Below are positions 8,539 to 15,783 of a DNA stretch of 64,000 nucleotides, piece after piece (position 1 is the stretch's first letter; each line of letters starts with the position of its first letter). The stretch lies in assembly GCF_005116505.1 (NCBI RefSeq), contig NZ_SWBR01000001.1, positions 1,403,603-1,467,602 on the forward strand, read 5' to 3'. Source of the stretch: Pedobacter polaris. Lineage in GTDB: Bacteria > Bacteroidota > Bacteroidia > Sphingobacteriales > Sphingobacteriaceae. Position numbers and translations under genes: made by a program. A model generated the notes under the pieces. The model searched no databases, was not told the DNA's origin, and saw only the letters and a list, made by a program, of their open reading frames with translations.

Positions 8539-8567
8539 TCGATACTTGATACTCGCTACTTGATACT
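8539..8567. repeat. TCGATACTTG short repeat, right copy
   Basis: TCGATACTTGATACTCGCTA continuing with CTTGATACT occupies the gap between the four-helix gene and fadE. It is the partner of 8131-8156. Confidence 0.7.
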
Positions 8568-8574
8568 TATTAAA

Positions 8575-10353
8575 ATGAAAAAAACAATTAAAGGTGGCGA
8601 GTTCTTAATTACAGAAACCACTTACCAGGATGTATTTATTCCTGAAGAATTTGATGAAGAGCAACAAATGATTGCGCAAACATGCCGTGATTTTTTAACG
8701 CAGGAGATCAATCCAATTTTAGATAGGATTGATAGTCAAGAAGAAGGTTTGATGCCTGCTTTGATGGATAAGGCAGGAGAGCTGGGTATTCTAGGTGTTT
8801 CAATTCCTGAAGAGTTTGGTGGCTTTGGCAAAAACTTCAATACCTCTATGTTAGTAGCGGATGTTTGCGGCGCTGGACACTCTTTCGCAGTAGCCTTATC
8901 GGCACACACTGGTATAGGTACCTTACCAATTTTATATTACGGTAATGAAGCTCAAAAGGCAAAATACATTCCGAAATTAGGGACAGGTGAATGGAAAGCC
9001 TCTTACTGTTTAACAGAACCAAATTCTGGGTCTGATGCGAACTCTGGTAAAACGAAAGCAAAACTAACTGAAGATGGAAAACACTATGTAATCAACGGGC
9101 AAAAAATGTGGATTACCAATGGTGGCTTCGCAGATATTTTTATCGTTTTTGCAAAAATTGATGATGATAAGAATTTAACAGCATTTATCGTCGAAAAAGA
9201 TTTTGGTGGTATTACCATGAATCCCGAAGAACATAAAATGGGGATCAAAGGTTCATCAACCCGTCAAGTATTTTTTAATGATTGCCATGTGCCAGTTGAA
9301 AACATGCTTTCGGATAGAGAGAATGGATTTAAAATCGCTGTAAATATTTTAAATATTGGGCGTATTAAATTGGCTGCTGCAGCAATTGGTGGTTCAAAAG
9401 GGGTGTTGAATCTTGCTGTAAATTACTCAAATGAGCGTGTTCAATTTGATAGACCTATTTCTAAATATGGCGCGATCAGATTTAAAATCGCCGAGATGGC
9501 AACTAAAATTTATGCTGTAGAGTCGGCAAATTATAGAGCAGGACAAAATATTGATGATGCTTATGATGAATTAGTGGCTGGTGGAATGGATGCAGGAAAA
9601 GCAAAACTAAAATCTACCGAGCAATTTGCTGTAGAATGTGCTATTCTTAAAGTTTGGGGCTCAGAGGTGTTAGACTACGTAACAGATGAAGGTGTTCAAA
9701 TTTATGGTGGAATGGGCTTTTCAGCCGATGCACCGATGGATAGATCATATCGTGATGCACGTATCAACAGAATTTTTGAAGGTACAAACGAAATCAATAG
9801 ACTTTTAACAGTTGATATGATGTTAAAACGTGCCATGAAAGGCGAATTAGATTTAATGACTCCTGCAACAGCTGTAGCAGCAGAACTGATGTCTATTCCT
9901 GATTTTGGAGAAGAAGACACAACCTTGTTTGCAGCAGAGAAAAAAATTATCTCAAATCTAAAAAAAGCAACATTAATGGTAGCTGGTGCTGCGGTTCAAA
10001 AGTTAATGATGAGCTTATCAAAAGAACAAGAGATTTTAATGAGTATCGCCGATATGGCAAGTTATGTTTACGTAGCAGAATCAGCTATGCTTAGAACAGA
10101 AAAATTAGTTTCATTGCGTGGAGAAGAGGCTTGTAAGGGGCAGATTGATATGATGAAAATATATTTTGTAGAAGCAGTTGATGGTGTTCAAAAAGCGGGT
10201 AAAGAGGCTTTATGGGCATTTGCGGAAGGAGATGAACAAAGAATGATGCTAGTAGGTTTACGTAGGTTTACCAAAATGGAGCCATTTAATGTGAAACAAG
10301 CTCGCCAGAATGTGGCTCAACAAATTATAGAAGCGAATAAGTATATTTTTTAA
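8575..10353 (+). CDS. fadE: Acyl-CoA dehydrogenase (FadE-type, long C-terminal extension)
   Basis: FAD enzyme for the first step of beta-oxidation. I start at ATG 8575 (MKKTIKGGEF); the frame extends upstream to 8527, but those 16 codons run through the repeat at 8539-8567. The 592-residue protein has the normal N-terminal helical, middle beta (YCLTEPNSGSDA, WITNGG) and C-terminal helical domains to about residue 420. The catalytic Glu is E402 in IFEGTNEINR. About 170 extra helical residues follow, as in VLCAD-like enzymes and B. subtilis FadE, suggesting membrane association or long-chain preference. It is the last gene of the operon. Confidence 0.94.
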   Translation: MKKTIKGGEFLITETTYQDVFIPEEFDEEQQMIAQTCRDFLTQEINPILDRIDSQEEGLMPALMDKAGELGILGVSIPEEFGGFGKNFNTSMLVADVCGAGHSFAVALSAHTGIGTLPILYYGNEAQKAKYIPKLGTGEWKASYCLTEPNSGSDANSGKTKAKLTEDGKHYVINGQKMWITNGGFADIFIVFAKIDDDKNLTAFIVEKDFGGITMNPEEHKMGIKGSSTRQVFFNDCHVPVENMLSDRENGFKIAVNILNIGRIKLAAAAIGGSKGVLNLAVNYSNERVQFDRPISKYGAIRFKIAEMATKIYAVESANYRAGQNIDDAYDELVAGGMDAGKAKLKSTEQFAVECAILKVWGSEVLDYVTDEGVQIYGGMGFSADAPMDRSYRDARINRIFEGTNEINRLLTVDMMLKRAMKGELDLMTPATAVAAELMSIPDFGEEDTTLFAAEKKIISNLKKATLMVAGAAVQKLMMSLSKEQEILMSIADMASYVYVAESAMLRTEKLVSLRGEEACKGQIDMMKIYFVEAVDGVQKAGKEALWAFAEGDEQRMMLVGLRRFTKMEPFNVKQARQNVAQQIIEANKYIF

Positions 10354-10355
10354 GA

Positions 10356-10440
10356 AAGCTGAAAGACAAAAGCTGAAGGTTAAAGCGAAGATTTGTGTAG
10401 ATACAATCTTGCTTTAATCTTTGGTCTTTCAGTTTTTGAC
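10356..10440. repeat. Imperfect inverted repeat of CTGAAAGAC type, possible terminator
   Basis: The left side reads GCTGAAAGAC...GGTTAAAGC and the right side GCTTTAATCTTTGGTCTTTC, forming an imperfect palindrome that fills the gap after fadE. A related word (GCTTTAGTCTTTC) recurs at about 31934 in another intergenic region. It probably stops transcription out of the fad operon, though there is no long T run. Confidence 0.6.
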
Positions 10441-10467
10441 TCTCATAATTGTTAAATTTGGTTAAAA

Positions 10468-10499
10468 ATTGTGCTAACGGCAATAAAAGCTTATTTTTG
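10468..10499 (+). promoter_or_regulatory. Probable promoter of the FKBP gene pair
   Basis: TATTTTTG at 10492-10499 matches the -7 consensus TAnnTTTG, with ATTG at 10468-10471 as a degenerate -33 box (20-base spacer). Its position just before ATG 10507 argues against the upstream in-frame start at 10471. Confidence 0.5.
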
Positions 10500-10506
10500 T
10501 GCAATT

Positions 10507-10977
10507 ATGTTAAAAACCAAAATTTTATTAGGTCTATTTTTAATAGTAGGAGTCTTAACTTCTTGCAAAAAAAATAGCTATGATGCAGATGAGCAACTTA
10601 AAAAAGACGACGCGTTAATTTTAGATTTCATTGCAAAAAACAGCATTGTTGCCGTAAAACATAGCTCAGGGTTATACTATCAGATTTTAAATCCAGGAAC
10701 TGGCAATGAGGTAACAACATCAAATACGGTAACTGTTAATTATCAAGGTAAACTTTTGGATGGGTCTGAATTTGATAAATCTACATCACCTGTTTCTTTT
10801 TCATTAGCAGGAAATTTAATTCAAGGTTGGAAAATTGGAGTTCCTTTGATTAAAAAAGGTGGTAAAATCCGATTAATTATTCCATCAGTTTTAGCTTACG
10901 GAAATGAATCTCCAGGAGCAGGAATTCCCCAAAATGCAGTTTTAGATTTTACAATCGACTTAATCAATGTACAATAA
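10507..10977 (+). CDS. FKBP-type peptidyl-prolyl isomerase lipoprotein
   Basis: Envelope prolyl isomerase of 156 residues. A lipoprotein signal ends in LTSC (Cys20) followed by KKN. One FKBP domain covers about residues 65-156 with the family motif VNYQGKLLDGSEFDKS, then LIQGWKIGVPLIKKGGKIRLIIPS and LAYGN. The start at 10507 gives a normal lipoprotein signal and lies just behind a -7 promoter box; the longer frame from 10471 would run across the promoter. It overlaps in frame shift with the next FKBP gene (its likely start is 8 bases downstream of this stop), so the two form an operon of chaperone-like isomerases. Confidence 0.92.
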   Translation: MLKTKILLGLFLIVGVLTSCKKNSYDADEQLKKDDALILDFIAKNSIVAVKHSSGLYYQILNPGTGNEVTTSNTVTVNYQGKLLDGSEFDKSTSPVSFSLAGNLIQGWKIGVPLIKKGGKIRLIIPSVLAYGNESPGAGIPQNAVLDFTIDLINVQ

Positions 10978-10984
10978 TATACAA

Positions 10985-11839
10985 ATGCGTAAAAAAATTA
11001 CATTATATACTGTTGCCTTATTGGGCATGATAGTTCTTTTGAATTCTTGTAAAAAAGAATATGAATCAATTGAAAGTATTGATGATGCAAAAATTCAGGC
11101 TTACATCAAGCAGAATAATTTAACAATGACAAAAGATCCATCAGGATTTTATTATCAAGTTTTAGATCCAGGTACTGGAACAGTAGTCCTTAATAAAGAT
11201 TCTATTTTCTTTAACTTAAACGTTCAGTCATTGTCTGGTACAAGTTACTATACTACCGCCCAGTATAGCAATGAAGGTACGTATTTAGGTTACATGGTGC
11301 CTCCTCCTTACAGAATTGCATTAAACGGGATAAAAAGAGGAGGAAAGGTTCGTGTTATTTTGCCTTCTCATTTAGCGTATGGTAAAAATGGATCGGGAGC
11401 AATTCCATCAAATGAAATTATCTCTTCAACTCTTACTATTTACCCAGAAGCTTCACAAATTGATATTGATGATAAGTTAATACGAGATTTTTTAGCAGCA
11501 AAAGGTATTACTGCCACCAAAAGTCCATCAAGAGTTTATTATCAAGTTTTAACAGTTGGTACTGGAATCTCAGTTGATATTGCTTCAACTATTACTGTAA
11601 AATATGCTGGTAGATTGCTGAATGGTTCAGTATTCGATCAATCAGTTGGTGACGCAACGCTACAATCACCATTATCCAGCTTAATTAAAGGATGGAAAGT
11701 ATTGCTAGGTATGCAAAAAGGGGCTAAAGTAAGAATTTTTATCCCTTCAGACCTTGGTTATGGACTTGCTGCACAGACTAGTATTCCTGCCAGTTCAGTT
11801 TTAGATTTTGATATTGAATTGGTTGATGTAACAAACTAA
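10985..11839 (+). CDS. Tandem-FKBP lipoprotein with a degenerate first domain
   Basis: A 284-residue lipoprotein (signal ends LLNSC, then KKEYES) with two FKBP-like domains. The second (about 190-284) is canonical: VKYAGRLLNGSVFDQS, LIKGWKVLLGMQKGAKVRIFIPS, LGYG. The first (about 40-145) keeps IKRGGKVRVILPS and LAYGKNGSG but has lost the G-LLDG-FD-S active-site strand, which is replaced by SLSGTSYYTTAQYSNEG. It is therefore probably a binding rather than catalytic domain. Each domain begins with the same D-x-I-x-x-(F/Y)-(L/I) helix also seen in the previous protein, pointing to serial duplication. I chose ATG 10985 over 10967 because it gives a compact lipoprotein signal. A terminator follows. 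Confidence 0.88.
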   Translation: MRKKITLYTVALLGMIVLLNSCKKEYESIESIDDAKIQAYIKQNNLTMTKDPSGFYYQVLDPGTGTVVLNKDSIFFNLNVQSLSGTSYYTTAQYSNEGTYLGYMVPPPYRIALNGIKRGGKVRVILPSHLAYGKNGSGAIPSNEIISSTLTIYPEASQIDIDDKLIRDFLAAKGITATKSPSRVYYQVLTVGTGISVDIASTITVKYAGRLLNGSVFDQSVGDATLQSPLSSLIKGWKVLLGMQKGAKVRIFIPSDLGYGLAAQTSIPASSVLDFDIELVDVTN

Positions 11840-11856
11840 TTCTTCAATATAAATTG

Positions 11857-11886
11857 AAAGCCATCAATTTATATTGATGGCTTTTT
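11857..11886 (+). terminator. Terminator after the FKBP pair
   Basis: An 11-bp perfect stem, AAAGCCATCAA (11857-11867) with TTGATGGCTTT (11874-11884), is followed by T residues. It lies between convergent genes and may also limit read-through from the photolyase gene. Confidence 0.88.
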
Positions 11887-13187
11887 TATGTTAAAGCCTT
11901 TTTATACTCTTTCAAAACCCTATCTCTTGCAAAAGTATGTTCTACTATTTGAGGCGGTGCAAGAGTTAGCTTATAAGCTGGTGCCCAACGAAAAACATAT
12001 TCCATTTTAGGGTCGAATTTTTTAAGTTGAAGTTCTGGATTAAATACTCTAAAATACGGAGCTGCATCGTTACCAGAACCACAAGCCCATTGCCAACCAC
12101 CTACATTGCTTGCTTGCTCATAATCTAAAAGTTTTTCTGCAAAGTAGGCTTCGCCCCAACGCCAATCTATTAGTAAATGCTTACAGAGAAAGCTGGCAAC
12201 AACCATTCTTACTCTATTGTGCATAAATCCACTTTCATTTAGCTGCCTCATCCCAGCATCAACTAGAGGATATCCTGTATTTCCTTCGCACCAAGCCTCA
12301 AATTCTTTTTCATTATTTCTCCATCTAATGTTGTCATAAGCAGGTTTAAAAGCTTTGTTTGGGATATGAGGGAAATGCCAAAGTATCATCATATAGAAAT
12401 CTCTCCAAGCCAATTCAGCAAGCCATTTCTCTGCTTTATGTGCTATTGCTTTTTTTGCAGCTGTTCTAATGCTCACTGTCCCAAATCTTAGGTGTAATCC
12501 AACGTGTGTAGTAGCATCAGCTGCCGGATAATCTCTCTTCTTCTCATAAGAATCTAGCTTCCTCTCAAAGTCTAGTGTAGGAAATTCCAGATCAGAAATT
12601 GTAAAGCCCATTTCATTAAGCATAGGAAATGGTAATTCTTTTGTAGGAAGAAGATTTTGTAAATACCTTTCTGAAGGGTAAGGTTTTACGTAGAAATCAT
12701 TTAGCATTTTGTGCCAAACTCTAAAATATGGTGTAAAAACTGTATAGGGCTTCCCATCAGCTTTAACTACCTCATTTTTTTCGAAAATTACCTGGTCTTT
12801 AAAACTATAAAAATCTATTTCTTCGCTTCTTAAGAACTCCGCTAGATTATCGTCTCTTTTAGTTGCATACGGCTCATAATCATGATTGGTATATACAGCC
12901 TTTATTTGGTATTGGTGCAGAATTTCGCCCCATACATTTTCTGGAGTACCGTATTTTACGATGATAGAAGAATGGTTTTTACTTAATTTTTCCTGTAATT
13001 TTTTTAATGTTTTATAAATGAAAGTAACTCTTGCATCAGTTTTATTTTGGAGTTTTTCTAGAATTTTTTTGTCGAAGATGAAAAGTAATAAAACAGGATA
13101 TGAGCCTTTTAACGCATGATAAAGAGCAGCATTATCTTCTAATCTTAAATCTCTTCTTAGCCAACAGATACTAATGGGTTGTTTCAT
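11886..13187 (-). CDS. phrB: Deoxyribodipyrimidine photolyase (class I CPD type)
   Basis: Light-driven repair of cyclobutane pyrimidine dimers, using FADH- and an antenna chromophore. The N-terminal photolyase alpha/beta domain starts WLRRDLRLEDNAAL. The helical FAD domain carries LAWRDFYMMILWHFP, NTGYPLVDAGMRQLNESGFM, HNRVRMVVASFLCKHLLIDW and SNVGGWQWACGSGNDA, the class I signature. The 433 residues end with KKFDPKMEYV as usual for the family. It is the second gene of a minus-strand pair, overlapping the upstream epimerase gene by 4 bases (ATGA). A DASH cryptochrome lies divergent about 1.1 kb away. Co-expression in a light or UV response is plausible. Confidence 0.93.
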   Translation of the reverse strand: MKQPISICWLRRDLRLEDNAALYHALKGSYPVLLLFIFDKKILEKLQNKTDARVTFIYKTLKKLQEKLSKNHSSIIVKYGTPENVWGEILHQYQIKAVYTNHDYEPYATKRDDNLAEFLRSEEIDFYSFKDQVIFEKNEVVKADGKPYTVFTPYFRVWHKMLNDFYVKPYPSERYLQNLLPTKELPFPMLNEMGFTISDLEFPTLDFERKLDSYEKKRDYPAADATTHVGLHLRFGTVSIRTAAKKAIAHKAEKWLAELAWRDFYMMILWHFPHIPNKAFKPAYDNIRWRNNEKEFEAWCEGNTGYPLVDAGMRQLNESGFMHNRVRMVVASFLCKHLLIDWRWGEAYFAEKLLDYEQASNVGGWQWACGSGNDAAPYFRVFNPELQLKKFDPKMEYVFRWAPAYKLTLAPPQIVEHTFARDRVLKEYKKALT

Positions 13188-14092
13188 TTATTATAGATCG
13201 AATCTAAAGCTTCATCAAGGTTAACATAACTAAATTTGTAGCCTGTATTTAAAAGCTTTTGCACCATTGTGTTGTTACTCATTAATGGTAAAATACACAT
13301 TTCACCCATTAAAGATTTTAAAGCAAATTTAGGAACATGAATTGGCCAAACAGGTCTATTTAATCTTTGGGCTATTCTATAGGTTAATAATTTATTAGTA
13401 ACAGGAAATGGAGCAGAGGCATTATAAGCACCAGCCATCTCCTTATCTTCAACTGCCTTTATAAAGATTTGTATAATGTCATCTATATGGATCCACGGCA
13501 TCCATTGCTTACCGCTACCTAATGGAGCGCCCACAAAGAATTTAATTGGTTTTGCCATTGCTGCTAATGCGCCATCGTTTTTGCTCAAAACTAAGCCAAT
13601 TCTTATTTTAACAACTCGAATACCAAGTACTAAGCCTTCATTGGCCGCATCTTCCCATTTCATACAGCATTCAGATAGAAATCCAGTGCCGCTATTACTA
13701 TTTTCTGTTAAAATCTCATCCCCTCTATCGCCATAATAGCCTACGGCAGATGCAGAAATGAAGGATTTTACCTGTGTTTTTGTTTCTTGTATGGTTTTGT
13801 ATAGTAGTTTCGCAGAAAGAACACGACTATCAATGATTTGCTTTTTTCGTTTATCTGTCCATTTTTTATCTGCAATGCCTTCTCCCGCTAAATGGATAAC
13901 TGTGTCTATTCCATTCAATGCATTTACATCCATTGTTTGGTTGTAAACATCCCATAAGTAAACCTTAACACCATCAATAGCTATTTGCTTTCTAGTTAAT
14001 ATAGCAATCTCATGTCCTAATGCTTGTAATGCAGAAATAAGTTTCCTGCCAACTAAACCCGTGGCTCCGGTTATTAAAATTTTTTTCGACAT
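13184..14092 (-). CDS. TIGR01777 family NAD-dependent epimerase (YfcH/SDR39U1-like)
   Basis: Atypical short-chain dehydrogenase of 302 residues. The N-terminal nucleotide-binding motif is ITGATGLVGRKL. Typical family pieces follow: VIHLAGEGIADKKWTDKRKKQI, SASAVGYYGDRGDE (with the YxxxG-type pattern after SA), IRIGLVLSKNDGAL, GAPLGSGKQWMPWIHIDDI and YNASAPFPVTN. Its substrate is not known in any family member to my knowledge. In Bacteroidota these genes often sit next to photolyase genes, as here: the stop overlaps the photolyase start by 4 bases, so the two are translationally coupled. Confidence 0.92.
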   Translation of the reverse strand: MSKKILITGATGLVGRKLISALQALGHEIAILTRKQIAIDGVKVYLWDVYNQTMDVNALNGIDTVIHLAGEGIADKKWTDKRKKQIIDSRVLSAKLLYKTIQETKTQVKSFISASAVGYYGDRGDEILTENSNSGTGFLSECCMKWEDAANEGLVLGIRVVKIRIGLVLSKNDGALAAMAKPIKFFVGAPLGSGKQWMPWIHIDDIIQIFIKAVEDKEMAGAYNASAPFPVTNKLLTYRIAQRLNRPVWPIHVPKFALKSLMGEMCILPLMSNNTMVQKLLNTGYKFSYVNLDEALDSIYNK

Positions 14093-14300
14093 ACCCTAAA
14101 AACCCTTAATTCTAATTTTGGTTTTGATTGAAGCAAGATAGCTATTTACTTTAAGTTATTGTGTCAACATTTTTATAGTTTAGAGTACAAAATCATAATC
14201 AATTATGAACATTATGTTTAAAATGTGTTAACCGTATGTAAAAAATAGGATGTTTAAAAGGGTATTTGCTTAAAAATGCGGATATTGCAACCCAATATAA

Positions 14301-15599
14301 ATGGCTACGGATATGAGCAAGAAGATTTTAGTTTGGTTTAGGAATGATTTACGTCTGCATGATAACGAAATGCTGGTAGAAGCCATTACTAAATCTGATG
14401 AAATTTTGCCTGTTTATTGTTTCGATCCGCGTCAATTTGAGCTTACCCGCTATCAAACTATCAAAACTGGGGCAATTCGCACAAAGTTTTTATTAGAAAG
14501 TGTTCAAGATTTACGTAAGTCTTTCCAAAATTTGGGAGGGGATATTTTAATCATAAAAGGAAGACCAGAAGATATCTTGCCTGACCTAGTAAATAAATAT
14601 GATATTGCTGAAGTTTATCACCATAGGGAGGTTGCAAGCGAAGAAACAGAAATTTCTACCTATGTTGAAGATTTACTTTGGAAGCAAAAAGTAAACTTAA
14701 AACATTTTATTGGCCACACACTATATAATAAAGAAGATTTACCTTTCCCAATTAAGGATATCCCAGATGTTTTTGCGCAATTTAAAAAGAAAACAGAAAG
14801 AGATGCTATTGTAAAACCTTGTTTCTTAATACCAGAAACTATCAATTTTGTAAAGGTAGAAGACTGGGGTTTTTTACCAGAATTGAGTGACTTGGTAGTA
14901 AACGAAGATCTAACCGATTTACCTCAAAATTCTGAATTTAAGGGGGGAGAAGAAGAAGCATTAAAACACCTTCATAATTTCTTGCATACTGGAGAGGGGA
15001 TGGCCTTAGCTAATGCATCTTTAAAAAAGAATGAAATTGTATCTAAATTGTCTCCTTGGCTAGCGCTAGGCTGTTTGTCGCCGCGAGAGGTGTATTGGAA
15101 GATGAAGGAGGCAGAAGCGAATTATGGATTAAAGCCTTATTTTAATCAGATTGTTGTTGGTCTTTTATGGAGAGATTATTATCGCTTCATGTTTAAGAAA
15201 TATCGGAATACTTTTTTTAAGCCAGAAGGGTTTAAGGTAAACGGTACACAAGTTGGTAATACTGATAGCGAATTATTACTTGCCTGGAAAACAGGGAATA
15301 CTGGACAGCCATTGGTTGACTCTATAATGCAGGAATTAAATACTACAGGTTATATCAACAACGCATCAAGGCAATTAGTTGCAACTTATTTAATTTTCGA
15401 ATTGAATATCAATTGGGTGATGGGTGCTGCTTACTTAGAAGAAAAACTGATCGATTATGCACCAGCAAGTAATTGGGGGAATTGGGCGAATATAGCAGGC
15501 GTAGGAAATGATCAACGTTTAACCAACAGTTTTGATTTTGAGAAACAACTTAAGGCTGTAGATCCAAAGGGAATTTATGCCCAAGCTTTAAGAGCATAA
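14301..15599 (+). CDS. DASH family cryptochrome
   Basis: Flavoprotein related to photolyase (Cry-DASH, which repairs dimers in single-stranded DNA and may act as a photosensor). The order is an N-terminal antenna domain from VWFRNDLRLHDN (about residue 12) through TIKTGAIRTKFLLESV, then a helical FAD domain with GLLWRDYYRFMFKKY, NTGQPLVDSIMQELNTTGYI, NNASRQLVATYLIFEL and NWGNWANIAGVGND. The NWGNW-type segment and the TGAIRTKFL segment separate DASH members from the CPD photolyase at 11886. Either ATG 14301 or ATG 14313 could be the start. It is divergent from the phrB pair over a 208-base spacer. Confidence 0.9.
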   Translation: MATDMSKKILVWFRNDLRLHDNEMLVEAITKSDEILPVYCFDPRQFELTRYQTIKTGAIRTKFLLESVQDLRKSFQNLGGDILIIKGRPEDILPDLVNKYDIAEVYHHREVASEETEISTYVEDLLWKQKVNLKHFIGHTLYNKEDLPFPIKDIPDVFAQFKKKTERDAIVKPCFLIPETINFVKVEDWGFLPELSDLVVNEDLTDLPQNSEFKGGEEEALKHLHNFLHTGEGMALANASLKKNEIVSKLSPWLALGCLSPREVYWKMKEAEANYGLKPYFNQIVVGLLWRDYYRFMFKKYRNTFFKPEGFKVNGTQVGNTDSELLLAWKTGNTGQPLVDSIMQELNTTGYINNASRQLVATYLIFELNINWVMGAAYLEEKLIDYAPASNWGNWANIAGVGNDQRLTNSFDFEKQLKAVDPKGIYAQALRA

Positions 15600-15671
15600 T
15601 TTTTAATTATTTTCCCAGAACTAGGATTTTAAAAACTGTGAGAATTATATTTCTAAGTAATAAAATAGAGT

Positions 15672-15711
15672 AACGCTAATATTCTCTTAAAAAAAGCGTT
15701 TTTTATTTGAT
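15672..15711 (+). terminator. Weak terminator after the DASH cryptochrome gene
   Basis: AACGCT (15672-15677) pairs with AGCGTT (15695-15700) over a 17-base loop, followed by TTTT. The stem is short, so the call is tentative. Confidence 0.4.
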
Positions 15712-15751
15712 TTTATTCTGAATATTATTCCCATTTCTTAAGGTAAAATCC

Positions 15752-15759
15752 TAATTTTG
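15752..15759 (+). promoter_or_regulatory. -7 box of the sucA promoter
   Basis: TAATTTTG at 15752-15759 fits TAnnTTTG and lies 24 bases before the sucA ATG. No TTTG is found at the expected -33 position, so an activator or weak basal expression is possible. Confidence 0.45.
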
Positions 15760-15783
15760 CAATACTTATCGTAAAAACACAAA

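Noticed and set aside
8527..8574. A longer start for the acyl-CoA dehydrogenase at 8527.
   Set aside because: The 16 added codons run through the TCGATACTTG repeat and read as non-family sequence; ATG 8575 begins the conserved protein.
10471..10506. A longer start for the first FKBP lipoprotein.
   Set aside because: It would pass through the -7 promoter box at 10492-10499 and spoil the lipoprotein signal that begins at 10507.
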